Part shown: positions 1 to 10,600 of the stretch, one piece after another
Numbering within the stretch: position 1 is the first letter of the stretch
How the letters are laid out: each line of letters opens with the position of its first letter
Virus record (IMG/VR): IMGVR_UViG_3300020468_001082
Coordinates: 1 to 23,714 of that record
Reading direction: 5' to 3' (one strand)
Length of the DNA: 23,714 nt
From: a virus
Notes under the pieces: generated by a model
Seen by the model: only the letters and a program-made list of their open reading frames with translations
Database searches by the model: none
Told to the model about the DNA's origin: nothing
Translations under genes and position numbers: made by a program

Positions 1-420
1 GGTGTTATCTTCATGAGTGAGATTGCTATTGAATTTCAAAAGCACGGAGTAAAAGAACCAATTGCTATACCACAGAATATTGAACTACGTTTCTGGTTAG
101 GAATAATTGAAGAAGCAGATTATTTCTTAGGTTGTGATAGTGTAGGTCAACATATGGCTTATGCTTTAGACAAACCGGCAACAGTGGTAGTTGGAAGTAC
201 GTTTAAAGAAAACATTTCTTACCCAGATGTAAAAAACTTTGATGTATTAGACATGGGTGAAGGTGCTAGAGTCTACAGTCCAATTAGAATTACAATGGAC
301 GAATTATCAGACAGAACTAATGAAGGCATTATGTGGATGAATGATAAGATTGAAGAAGTAATTGTTGAAAGTTGCTTGAAAGGTGCTGGACTCAAGAAGG
401 ATGACAAAAAGAAAAAGTAG
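1..420 (+). CDS. GT9-like glycosyltransferase (ADP-heptose:LPS heptosyltransferase type), 3' part only
   Basis: The reading frame is open from base 1, so the gene starts upstream of the window and only about the last 139 codons are visible. The visible part resembles the C-terminal nucleotide-sugar-binding half of glycosyltransferase family 9: the segment EADYFLGCDSVGQHMAYAL followed by KPATVVVGST matches the family's 'xxDSGxxHxAxAxxxPxVxLFGxT' region, where Asp, Ser and His lie near the donor sugar nucleotide. GT9 enzymes move heptose from ADP-heptose to LPS core. The tail is Lys/Asp-rich (KKDDKKKK). The last 20 bases overlap the next gene, suggesting translational coupling. Together with hldE and hldD further along, a heptosyltransferase role is attractive, but the acceptor and the exact sugar are inferred. 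Another GT-B glycosyltransferase family is possible because the N-terminal half is absent. Confidence 0.65.
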   Translation, partial: GVIFMSEIAIEFQKHGVKEPIAIPQNIELRFWLGIIEEADYFLGCDSVGQHMAYALDKPATVVVGSTFKENISYPDVKNFDVLDMGEGARVYSPIRITMDELSDRTNEGIMWMNDKIEEVIVESCLKGAGLKKDDKKKK

Positions 421-1300
421 ACTTTTCGTTTTTGGTTGTAGTTTTACAATGTATGCGTGGCCAACGTATGCAGATTTCTTAGGATACGAATTTGACCATT
501 ATGAGAACTGGGGATTTCCTGGTTTAGGTAACCGTGCGATAGCAGAAAGAGTTGCCGAATGTCACATAAAAAATAAATTTACAAAAGATGATACAGTGAT
601 TGTACAATGGAGTACACACATAAGACATGACTGGCATACATTTAAAAGAAGTAAATTACAACGTGGTGATGCTATTAGAAACACAGAAGAGATAGGATGG
701 AAAACTAAAGGCAGTATTTTTAATTACTTGAATAGAGAAAATTGTTATGATGACAAATGGATAGAAACTTTTTGGGATGAACATAGTTATTTTATGCATG
801 GACAAAATAATATTATTTTAACACAAGGATTATTAGAAAGTACAGACTGCACTTATAGAATGTTAAGCATAGGAGACATGGAAAAGTTAGGAACTGATAT
901 GCCGGATTTCCCAGGCTTCGGAGAAACAACACAAGAACAAGTTGATGTGTATAAAGACAAAACAGAATTACAAGTATATAAAAATATAGATAAGACTAAC
1001 TGGTTAGAACCTTTAGGATTGTTTGCATGGAAAAATAAAAAAGAACAATATACATTTTATGACCCTAATACTAAAAAAGATTGGGTTGAAATGCACCCTA
1101 GTCATTGGCAACATTACAAATATTGCAATGAAATAGTTCGTCCAAGTTTGGGTATTAAACACAAAAATAACGATAAACAAGTTAGTACAGTTAATACTTT
1201 AGATAAACTTAAAGTTGAAAATAAGGACCTTTTAAGTTTTGAAAAAGGCATTTTAGAAAATATAGTTGAATATAAGCATATAGGATATTTAGGATTTTAA
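401..1300 (+). CDS. SGNH/GDSL-hydrolase-like protein
   Basis: A protein of about 299 aa. The N-terminus LFVFGCSFT looks like block I of SGNH hydrolases, with the Ser of GCSFT as candidate nucleophile. A middle segment (VIVQWSTHIRHDW) sits where block III is expected, and EMHPSHWQHYKYCNEIV near residues 228-245 resembles the block V region carrying the catalytic His. SGNH enzymes are esterases or acetyl transfer/removal enzymes acting on sugars and lipids. No signal peptide or membrane segment is seen. I chose ATG 401, seven residues before the GCSFT-containing strand; a GTG at 383 in frame would add six residues, and neither has a well-spaced Shine-Dalgarno. It overlaps the GT9-like gene by 20 bases and is followed after 1 base by the carbamoyltransferase, so the three look co-transcribed. 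The substrate is unknown; a glycan O-acyl group is inferred from context. Confidence 0.6.
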   Translation: MTKRKSRLFVFGCSFTMYAWPTYADFLGYEFDHYENWGFPGLGNRAIAERVAECHIKNKFTKDDTVIVQWSTHIRHDWHTFKRSKLQRGDAIRNTEEIGWKTKGSIFNYLNRENCYDDKWIETFWDEHSYFMHGQNNIILTQGLLESTDCTYRMLSIGDMEKLGTDMPDFPGFGETTQEQVDVYKDKTELQVYKNIDKTNWLEPLGLFAWKNKKEQYTFYDPNTKKDWVEMHPSHWQHYKYCNEIVRPSLGIKHKNNDKQVSTVNTLDKLKVENKDLLSFEKGILENIVEYKHIGYLGF

Positions 1301-1301
1301 T

Positions 1302-3116
1302 ATGAAGAAACCAAGTCAGTGGATAGCGGGAATAGCCAGAGGACATAACGCAGGTGTATGTTTGTTGAAAGATGGTAAAGTAGTATTTTCTATAGAAGAA
1401 GAAAGATTAAGTAGACACAAATACGACGGTGGACCATATGCGTCCATGATGAAAATTTTAGACTATACGGACAAATTAGATTATCTTGTTATAGCACATA
1501 CACAAAACCTAGATGCAACAGCAGGTAAAGTAGACTTTACAGGTGATGATGTTTATACAGGACTTGCACGTAAAATGGGATTAATTGATCGCAATCCTAA
1601 ATTGTTACCTAAACACCCACAAGTTGTTGACTTGAGTTATTTCCATCACAAATTACACGCCGCATTAAGTTTTTACAATAGTGGATTTGAAGATGCAGTT
1701 GCAGTCATTGTTGACGGAGCAGGAACTTTCTTTAGTGCAAACATGGGAGGAGATCCAAACAACAACACAACACTATGGGAAACTGAATCAATTTATAACT
1801 GCGATTATCCTGTAGATTTTAAAACCTTATATAAACACTTAGGTACAACAGGACCATTGCTAGGAGCAGAATATCAAAACTTTAGCGGAGACTTTTTTGC
1901 AGAAAAAGATAACATACCAGAAATTGTAATAAGCGAAACAGCAGGAATAGTAAAAACATATGAAGCGGTAACAGACTATTGTGGATTTAGTTTTATTGAA
2001 GCAGGAAAAACAATGGGACTATTCCCATATGGAGAACATCCTAAAGAAGTTCCTGCATTATTTACGAAAGGACAAACACATCCATTAAGTGATAGAAATG
2101 TTATTGTACCAACATATCCAAACGGTGCATTAGTGAATAGAAATTATTTTGAATTTTTAAGAGATAGACATGACCAAGATGAAGATGTTACAAAATTAAA
2201 AAATCGCAGAGACATGGCTTATGCAGTACAAACACAAACACAAGAACAAGTTACAAATTTAATTAAAAAAGCAGTAGCAATGAGCGGTAAGAAAAATGTT
2301 GTATTAAGTGGCGGTTATGGATTAAATTGTGTTGCAAATTATCATTACCTTGAAGCATTAAAAAATGAAGGAATTGACTTATATGTTGAACCCGTAAGCA
2401 ATGATGCAGGAACGGCCATGGGTGCGGCACTGTTACAATACAGAACTATTGCAAGAGATAGGACTATAAATGAACAAGTTGATACTTTGTACAATGGTCC
2501 TATCTATAATTACGATGAAAAAACATTTAAAAAATTAGCAGAAACTTATGAAGCAAAAATTGACACTGAAATTGAAAATGATTCAATAGTAGAACTTTTA
2601 AACAACAAAAATATTGTTGCTATATTCCAAGGTGGAAGTGAAAATGGTCCACGTGCTTTAGGTAATAGAAGTCTATTGTTTGATCCTAGTTATGCTGATG
2701 GTAAAGATTATGTTAATAAAGTAAAACGTAGAGAATATTTTAGACCATTTGCAGGAACAATTCTGGAAGAAGATGCACATGAATGGTTTGATTTAAGAGG
2801 CATGAAAAGTTCTCCAACAATGATGTACGCAGTAAACTGCCAACCAGGCATGGGTGAAAAAATTCCTAGCATTATTCACGTAGATGGTACTTGTAGAATA
2901 CAAACTGTAAATGAAAAACAGAACAAAAATTACTATGATTTGATCAAAGCATTCAAGGAAAAAACAGGACTTCCAATAGTGTTTAACACTTCCTTCAATT
3001 TAGGTGGTGATCCACTGGTAGAAACACTAGAAGATGCACTGCATACCCTAGCAAAAAGCGACATAGAGTACCTATATTTGCCTGAGTACAAGACACTTTT
3101 TACAATTTCCAACTAG
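1302..3116 (+). CDS. NodU/CmcH-family O-carbamoyltransferase
   Basis: 604 aa, the usual length for this family (NodU, NolO, TobZ, CmcH). These enzymes make carbamoyl-adenylate from carbamoyl phosphate and ATP in an N-terminal Kae1-like domain and pass the carbamoyl group to a hydroxyl in the C-terminal domain. Visible signatures: GIARGHNAGVCLL near residues 10-22; HHKLHAAL at 115-122, the HxxxH metal-binding pattern; VVLSGGYGLNCVAN near 334 and SNDAGTAMGAA near 366, the ASKHA nucleotide loops; GGSENGPRALGNRSLL near 444; RREYFRPFAGTIL; and FNTSFNLGGDPLVE near 561. AGGA at 1291-1294 is a good ribosome-binding site 7 bases before the ATG. The gene looks intact. In bacteria such enzymes decorate Nod factors, antibiotics and LPS heptose (WapO of Pseudomonas); here the acceptor is unknown. 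Family assignment is firm. Confidence 0.93.
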   Translation: MKKPSQWIAGIARGHNAGVCLLKDGKVVFSIEEERLSRHKYDGGPYASMMKILDYTDKLDYLVIAHTQNLDATAGKVDFTGDDVYTGLARKMGLIDRNPKLLPKHPQVVDLSYFHHKLHAALSFYNSGFEDAVAVIVDGAGTFFSANMGGDPNNNTTLWETESIYNCDYPVDFKTLYKHLGTTGPLLGAEYQNFSGDFFAEKDNIPEIVISETAGIVKTYEAVTDYCGFSFIEAGKTMGLFPYGEHPKEVPALFTKGQTHPLSDRNVIVPTYPNGALVNRNYFEFLRDRHDQDEDVTKLKNRRDMAYAVQTQTQEQVTNLIKKAVAMSGKKNVVLSGGYGLNCVANYHYLEALKNEGIDLYVEPVSNDAGTAMGAALLQYRTIARDRTINEQVDTLYNGPIYNYDEKTFKKLAETYEAKIDTEIENDSIVELLNNKNIVAIFQGGSENGPRALGNRSLLFDPSYADGKDYVNKVKRREYFRPFAGTILEEDAHEWFDLRGMKSSPTMMYAVNCQPGMGEKIPSIIHVDGTCRIQTVNEKQNKNYYDLIKAFKEKTGLPIVFNTSFNLGGDPLVETLEDALHTLAKSDIEYLYLPEYKTLFTISN

Positions 3117-3127
3117 ACTGCTTTTCC

Positions 3128-3135
3128 GATAAATA
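3128..3135 (+). promoter_or_regulatory. T4-type late promoter (GATAAATA)
   Basis: GATAAATA followed by C is one mismatch from the T4 late -10 box TATAAATA, which is read by the gp55-type sigma and needs no -35 element. A transcript would begin about 6 bases downstream, leaving a short leader with an AAAGGGG Shine-Dalgarno (3143-3149) five bases before the ATG at 3155. It separates the glycan genes from the structural genes. Confidence 0.75.
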
Positions 3136-3154
3136 CATACATAAAGGGGTATAA

Positions 3155-3574
3155 ATGTTTAGTTTAGATAAGTTTTTTGGCAAGGGCACTAAAGGTACTG
3201 TACTACTTAAAAATGGTACAAATTTTAGTTATCACGGTCCTTGGAAAAAAGTAACAACAAATACTGAAATAGATAGGTTCTTAGTCAATGATTTTTGTGC
3301 CGCAGAATATACAATAGTCATAGATTTATCATCAAGTGCTAAAGAAATAATAAAGGCACTTGTAGTAGCAGGTCCTAATGATGCAAACGTAACCATATAT
3401 GGTAGATCAAATTTAAATCAAGACCTATTAACGTTAACAGCAACCGTAAGTGATTCAACTGTGACATTAATTGCAAATGCACACACATCAGCAGATAGTT
3501 CAGAACTACGTGGATCTAAGATTATATTTTCAGCAAATTACTATCAAAACCAAAATATACCAATAGCAGGGTGA
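3155..3574 (+). CDS. Small late protein, probably virion-associated, function unknown
   Basis: 139 aa; I do not recognise the family. It starts MFSLDKFFGKGTKGTVLLKN, is rich in Thr, Ser, Asn and Val with alternating hydrophobic residues, and looks like a small all-beta protein. No signal peptide, membrane segment, cysteine cluster or enzymatic motif is seen. It is preceded by its own late promoter and a strong AAAGGGG ribosome-binding site and followed by another late promoter and two fibre-like genes, so a structural or fibre-associated role is inferred from position and composition only. It could be a fibre chaperone or a decoration protein. Confidence 0.6.
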   Translation: MFSLDKFFGKGTKGTVLLKNGTNFSYHGPWKKVTTNTEIDRFLVNDFCAAEYTIVIDLSSSAKEIIKALVVAGPNDANVTIYGRSNLNQDLLTLTATVSDSTVTLIANAHTSADSSELRGSKIIFSANYYQNQNIPIAG

Positions 3575-3584
3575 AACAGATTCA

Positions 3585-3592
3585 GATAAATA
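3585..3592 (+). promoter_or_regulatory. T4-type late promoter (GATAAATA)
   Basis: GATAAATA, then TGAATAG, in the 39-base gap before the 346-aa gene. The predicted start point is near 3598. The leader carries GGAG (3602-3605) eight bases before the ATG at 3614. It probably drives both the 346-aa gene and the 2220-aa gene behind it, which lacks a late promoter of its own. Confidence 0.75.
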
Positions 3593-3613
3593 TGAATAGT
3601 TGGAGACAGAAAC

Positions 3614-4654
3614 ATGGCAATCACATATAATCCATTTGAATCAGATTACGGTTTTAAAAGTCCAGGCTTTTCTGTCGACGTCAACGGAAATGTTACACTT
3701 AGAAGTGTTACGTACACACTAGAACAAGAAGAAGCGGCAGTTGATAACCAGTTTGTAGTAAGACAACTAGGTGCTGTTCCTTCAGCAGAATTTACTATGG
3801 ATGAACAGTATGTAACTGGAACACAGATTTTACAAAACAATCCAACAATTACACTTACAAGAGGTACTACATATTCATTTAAGTTAATGACGTTACCCCA
3901 ACTTACTTTCAGTTTATTTTTTAGGACTGATGATAACCCTGTCGTTAACTTACAAGGTATTGGAAATTGTGCATACTACAACGATGGTGTTAGCCACAAT
4001 ACTAGTGCAACACCTCCTGTTACAACAACAGGTGAACAAGCACAAACAAAAGCAAATGATACAACAACTTTAAATTTAAGTCCAACTGCTCCTACTAATT
4101 TATATTATGGAAACGCCGACGGCAGTGTGTTTGGAACAATTAACACAGTTGACCCAACTATCACTGGTGTAGGTAGTTTTAGTAGTTTACTAGTTACAGG
4201 TGATGTTACTATGCAAGGTCAAGATGCTGATTTAGTGTTATCACCACAAGGTGCATACGGTACTGTTACTATAAATCCAGCAGGTGAAGGTACTATGAGT
4301 AACATGAACGTAAATGCACTTACTATGACAGCAAGTGAAAACGTTACATTCAATGGTGCAAACGCAAATTTAACACTTACACCAACAGGAACAGGTGCTA
4401 TTACTTTAACAAGTGCGGCGGCAGGTACAATTAATAACATGAGCATAGGACAAACTACACCTAAAGACGGATCGTTTGTAAACTTAAATGCCAGTTCTGG
4501 GTTAAATAACACTGTAATTGGAGATGTGACACCCAAGACTGCTACGTTTACATCTGCTGTTACTCAAGCAACTCCAACCACAGAGTTGCAGATAACGAAT
4601 AAAAAATATGTAGATAGCAAGGCAACCGCACTAGCGATTGCACTAGGAGTATAA
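3614..4654 (+). CDS. Tail-fibre-like structural protein with internal repeats
   Basis: 346 aa, very rich in Thr, Asn, Ser and Gly, as phage fibre proteins are. Residues about 195-285 contain two related segments of about 45 residues: GDVTMQGQDADLVLSPQG... and ENVTFNGANANLTLTPTG..., each followed by a short 'TI/VxN/S xxGT(M/I)xNM' stretch, consistent with a repetitive beta structure. Then come two short repeats of the form TTPKDGSF / VTPKTATF. The C-terminus ends in ELQITNKKYVDSKA, a motif type (NKKYVD) common near the C-terminal end of phage tail-fibre repeats, followed by a short possible trimerising helix. GGAG lies 8 bases before the ATG. The gene ends six bases before the giant structural gene, so the two are co-transcribed. 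Assignment to a particular fibre (long, short or whisker) is not possible from the sequence. Confidence 0.7.
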   Translation: MAITYNPFESDYGFKSPGFSVDVNGNVTLRSVTYTLEQEEAAVDNQFVVRQLGAVPSAEFTMDEQYVTGTQILQNNPTITLTRGTTYSFKLMTLPQLTFSLFFRTDDNPVVNLQGIGNCAYYNDGVSHNTSATPPVTTTGEQAQTKANDTTTLNLSPTAPTNLYYGNADGSVFGTINTVDPTITGVGSFSSLLVTGDVTMQGQDADLVLSPQGAYGTVTINPAGEGTMSNMNVNALTMTASENVTFNGANANLTLTPTGTGAITLTSAAAGTINNMSIGQTTPKDGSFVNLNASSGLNNTVIGDVTPKTATFTSAVTQATPTTELQITNKKYVDSKATALAIALGV

Positions 4655-4660
4655 AAGTAA

Positions 4661-7600
4661 ATGGCTAAGAAAAAAGTAAATGAATACGTATTTCAAACTG
4701 GTATTCCATTTTCTGACAGTAGACGTCCTAATGCGTATTGGTTAATTCAAAACAATGTTGAATTTATCAAGGACGAAGTCCGTGCCTACATAAACGATAA
4801 TATTACAAGACAGGCTGTTACAAGTCAATTTACTGTTACTAATGCAACCTATGATCCAACAACAGGATTCATGGTTGCTACTATAGGTTCACATAATTTA
4901 TTACCAGGCGACCAAGTTATTTTCGCAACAGGTTCAGTAACATTTACAACTGCTCAAGATGGTGGGTCTACTCAGTATGCTTATCCAAGAGCAACAGGCG
5001 CCGGTACAACAACAGGTTGGGATCCATGGTACAACAAGCCAGTTGTAATCACAGCGACAGGTTCTGATTCCATAACTTGTAAAGTAGGAAAGACTATTAA
5101 CCAGACTGCACATACTTTTGTAAGTGCAACTTCTCTAGGTGTAACTAACGCATTTAAAGATTACGTAAACAGTAATGATGCTAAATGTGAAAGAGATATG
5201 GGTTACAATCTTATTGGTGGTGATCCTAAAAATCCTGTACAAGATCAACCAGGTGGATTGTTATTTGATTTAAGATACAATGGTAATGAACAAGGAAGAT
5301 ATCTTGCATCAACATATTGGGACGGAACAATTCCACAGATTGATGGAGATAGAAATCCAGAAAGAGCGGCAAAACAATTTTGTACTTGGTTAATCCAAAC
5401 TCACATTTTTGGTAATACCGCATATACTACAAAACAAAGTCCAGTGGTTACATCACAAACTATTAATCTTGAATATGTTGCAGAAACAGATGCTTCAGCA
5501 AAGGTAGAAGAAATATTAGATGATGTAATAGGTGAAGTAATTTATTTTGGATTAGACAATATGCCTGCGTTATCAAACGCACAGGTTTCAAGTGTTAGAT
5601 TTCCAACAAAGGTCACACTTGATAACGTTTTATTAATTACAAACACAACAACAAATGAGGTACTGTTTAACTTTAGTGATCCAACAGCAGGAGGTAGCAC
5701 AGCCTACGTAACTGATTCTATTGAATTTACACCGTCATTTGAATATTTTAAAAAGTTTTTAGAAAATACAGATACCATTACAACAGTTTTCTTTGATAAG
5801 TCAACTGAAAACAAAACTTATCTTGCAAATGCAAGAACCATTATTACAAATAATAAAGAATTTATAAAAGATGAAGCAGTTGCTTGGGTTTTAGATAAGG
5901 TTAATACAGCAACTGGTGGATCAACATTTGATGGCTACACTTACACTGCCGCATTAATTGAAAGAGACACTGCAACAGAAATAGATGGTTTCGTTCATGA
6001 TATGCAATATGGTGGAAACGAAAAAACAAGACTACAAGCAAGTAAGTTTTGGGACGGTCCCACACCATTAATAACAGGAACTAGAACACCAGAAAAAGAA
6101 TTAAAAGAATTTGTAAGAGATTTAATTAATAATTATATCCTAACTAAAGCGGCATACAGTAGCAAACAAAGTCCAAGTGTTACAACACAAAACTTTAATG
6201 GCAGTAATGCAGAACTTGGGGCAACTGATAGAATAACTGAATTAACGACTATTATCACAACCACTATCACAGGTGGATTAACTACATTGCCTATTTTAGA
6301 CAAACCAATTATTAATGCACTTACAGACAAAATACAGATTTTTGTAGACCAAGGTGATTTACAAGTTAGACCATATAACTTTGGTACAGATGCTATTGAA
6401 AGACAAAGAGTTGCAAACTCGTTGTCCATGCTTGACGCTGACTTTGAATACGGATTACAGCCAACGAAATGGCAGGCAATTGGTACACAAAGAGGATATC
6501 CAAGTATTTACGAGGTGCCAGGAACAGATACACAGGTTGTATCAGTAACAACAGATGCTTCAGCAGGATCACAAGGCGTTGGTCAAAGTTTAATTACAGT
6601 AACAACAGCATCAGCACATGGCTTTGAACCGGGCGTTCCTATTACAATTAAAGCATTGGCTAACAGTGTAGCAGGGGCAAGTAGAGCAGAAGGCTCATTT
6701 ATTATTAATACTGTACCAACAAACTTTACATTTACATATTTTGCAAAAGCAAAAGTAGGAACCACTAACCCACAAACACTTTCAACTTATTACACACAAT
6801 TAAGACAAGGTGGATTTTACACAGGTGCGTCCATTGGTGGACAAAATGTTGAATTTAGTATTATATCACAAGGATCAAACGGATCATTTATTGCAACACT
6901 AGGTATTCCAAGCGGATCAGATCAAATAGCATACACAGGAACAGCACCAGAGATTGGTGCTCCACTTCAAGCAGTAGGCGGTGGTATTACATTAGGTTCA
7001 CAGGTAACTGGTACTGTAGGTACTGGTGGGATTGTTATTACTCCTGTAACTACAACAGATGTTGCATCAGGATCAAATCAGATTGTTGTAGAAAATGCTT
7101 CGGGCGTTGTTCCAGGTTTAGGTTTAAACAGAGGCGATGGATTTGCAACTTTTGTTACAAGTATTGTTGGAAACACAGTAACTTTATCAGATGCACTTAC
7201 AGCCGACTATGTTGGTAACACAGTCCTATATCAAGGACTAACAGGAAGCAATGATAGTTCAATTGGTAACGGTGCAACATTTGATGTGTCTAGATCAAGT
7301 GGAACATACACAGTCGTACTAAATCAGCCTGGACAAGATTATAAACTAGGTGATAATGTTGTTATAAGTGGACAACAATTAGGTGGTGCAGATACTACTA
7401 ACGATCTAAGATTAATTGTAACAGGCGTAGACACCGGTGGAGAATTACAAACATTTGACGATGAAGGTTCTGCTTTTGATGGTAACGGAACATTCACAAA
7501 CGTAGCAGGTGAACTACAAGGTGGTATAGGTACTGGTGGTAACTTTGATATTACATACACAAATAACGTTTACTCTGTATCAATGGCTTCTCCGGATACA

Positions 7601-10600
7601 TCAAGCGGTTACATAGAAGGTGATCGTATTAAGGTTGACGGTTTTGATGTGGGCGGACAAACAGTAACAAATGACTTGTTCATGAAAGTAACTGCAACTG
7701 GTACAGGAGGTTCTATAACTTCAGTAACAGCAAGTGGTACTGCTCCAGATGCCAGTGTAAACTATGCAAGTGTGGCTTACACATCAAACACTGCGGCAGG
7801 TGTTGGTGCTGACTTTAACGTTGAAAGAGTCGGAACAGGTGCAAACGTATTCATACCATCAGGTGGTACAGGCTATCTTGCAGGAGAAACATTTACAGTG
7901 CTTGGTTCAGAACTAGGTGGTCAAGACGGAGTAAACAATTTAACAATTACTGTTGCTACAATTGATATAAACGGAACAATTTTAACAGTTACTGATGCAG
8001 GTACAATGGTTAATACTAGAACCATTCCAAACTGGACTTCAGTTACAAACATAGTTGGTAATGGTGCAAAATTTGGTGTTAGTTTAGCAACACAAACTTA
8101 CACACTAGACCAAATTGACGTTGCTGGACAAGATTATGGTGTTGATCAAACTATTATAATTAGGGGTACAGACCTAGGTGGTTCAACTCCGGCAAATGAT
8201 GCCACACTTACAATAACAGCAGTAGGATCAAGTGGCGAAATTACTGCCGTAAATTTAACAGGTACTGGAGCGGCTGGTACAGGAAGTTACACAAATGTTT
8301 CTGGTAACAATGATTCCAACAGTGGTGCAAATGCAGTGTTTAATATTACACGTTCAGGCGGAACTTACAGTATTGTTACAGCAACCGATAACGGTAGTGG
8401 TTACAAAAAAGGTGACAGAATTGTTATTCCTGGTAACCAATTAGGAGGTGCAACTCCTACAAACGATTTAACTTTACGTTGTGATTTAAATTCAACTGAA
8501 GGTGACTTTTTAAATATACAAATTAGTGGAACAGCAGTTGCTGGAAATACTGCGGCGATGTACAGTTCAGTAACAATGTCTGAAGCGGCTACGCAGAATA
8601 TTTCACCAAGTACAACGATATCATATAGTTCATTGGCAACTGTACAGTGTGACTTTCCAACTGCACACGGACTTGTTCCAGGAAACACTTTCTTAATAAC
8701 TGTTGAATCAGACGATACGGTTAATAACCACAGTTTAGCGGCTGGTCCGTTCAGTGCAACGGCAGTTCCAACAACGAAAAGATTACAGTATCAGTGTAGA
8801 GCACCTGGTACAATTGACACTGGTACAGCAAACAGTGACCCAATACAGGGTTTCATTTATCCAAGACCAGATGCATTCTTTGTACACAGACCTTATGATG
8901 GAGGTGTACAATTAGGTACTGGTGGACCACAACACGGTTCACAAGCAATTAGACAGAGTAAAAAATATATTAGATACCAATCAGGTAAGGGTATCATGTA
9001 CACAACGGGTGCCTTGTTTGCTCCAAGTTACGATCTATTACAAGTGACTGCAAACGCAACAGCAGTTGGTTCAACAATTACTTGTACAACAGATGATACG
9101 GATCATGGTTTACAAGTGGGTGGTGGTATTAGACTAATAGGTATTAACACTGTTGGTTATGATGGCGACTACATTGTATCAGATGTAAACAATGAAAGAG
9201 AATTTGAAGTATTAGCCACAAGTGCATTAGGATCAACAACTCCAGAATTAAGTGCCAAGGCACAGGTATCAGTAAAAACATTCCATGGTGCAACTGTACG
9301 TTCAGGATGTTTTGATGATCAAAACGGTATTTTCTTTGAATATGATGGCACACAATTTAGTGCTGTTCAAAGAACTGCAACATTACAGTTAGCAGGTGTT
9401 GTTGATATAGCGGTAGATACCAATAGTGTTACTGGTACTGGTACAAGATTTAGAGAACAATTAAAAGCAGGTGACAGAATTGTTATCAAAGGTATGACAC
9501 ACGTAGTAACGGATGTCATTAGTAATACAAGTATGTCAGTTGCACCTGACTTTAGAGGTGTTACAGATGTTCTTTCAAGTAAGTTATGTTTGATTCAAGA
9601 TAAGAAAACAGAACAAAAAGACTTTAACAGAGATAAAATGGACGGTACAGGCGCAAGTGGATACAACATTGACATCAGTAAGATGCAGATGGTTGGGATA
9701 CAATACAGTTGGTACGGTGCTGGATTTATCGATTATATGCTCAGAGGAGCAGATGGTAACTTTGTGTTTGGTCACAGAATGAGAAACTCAAACGTAAACA
9801 CAGAAGCATTTATGAGAACGGGTAATATGCCGGTTAGATATGAGGTAACCAACGAAGGACCTGTTGGTAAATTAAGTGCAGACGTAACAGATGTTGCAAC
9901 AGTATTACCGTTAGAAGACGCTTCTTTCTTCCCACCAGAAGGAGGAATAGTTTACATAGATAATGAGATGATACAGTTTACTGGTGTTGATGGGAAAAAT
10001 CTTACAGGTTGTACACGTGGCGCACAGATGTCTAACTTTGCCTCAGGCGCAACAAGAACATATTCGGCGGGAACAGCAGAACCACATACTAGAAACACTG
10101 GAGTACCGTTAATTAGTAACACAATTAGTCCAATTATATCACACTGGGGATCTGCTTATATTACAGATGGTGGATTTGACTTTGATAGAGGATATTTGTT
10201 TAGTTATAAAGCAACAGGAACAAGTGTAAGTACAACAAGATATACTTCTTTCTTGATTAGACTAGCACCTAGTGTATCAAACGCGATTGTTGGTGACTTA
10301 GGTGAAAGAGAATTGTTAAACAGAGCCCAGTTGCTACTTGATGGACTAGAGGTTACTTCAGAACCAAATGCTTCAGGACAAAAAGGTGGTATTGTTATTG
10401 AAGGTGTGTTGAATCCACAGAATTATCCTGTTAATCCAAATGACATTGGTTGGGAAGGTATATCAGGACTAGCGTCAGGAGGTCAACCAAGTTTTGCTCA
10501 GATCGCCGCGGGTGGATCTGTTAACTGGAACGGTGGTGCAACACAGACAACTGCAACAGCAACAGTGGCAACAGATATCGACAGTGGTTTTAACTATACC

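Noticed and set aside
4219-4536. Long minus-strand open frames inside the fibre genes (such as this one and 8401-8688)
   Set aside because: They run antisense to clearly coding, Thr/Gly-rich reading frames, have no ribosome-binding site or promoter, and give no recognisable protein.
4650-4657. TATAAAAG before the 2220-aa gene as a late promoter
   Set aside because: The 3' half of the box (AATA) is not matched, and the gene is only 6 bases behind its neighbour, so co-transcription explains it better.
7256-8566. Tandem repeats as a DNA-level satellite or CRISPR-like array
   Set aside because: The similarity is at protein level with diverged DNA, the units are in one continuous reading frame, and there is no fixed short repeat with spacers.
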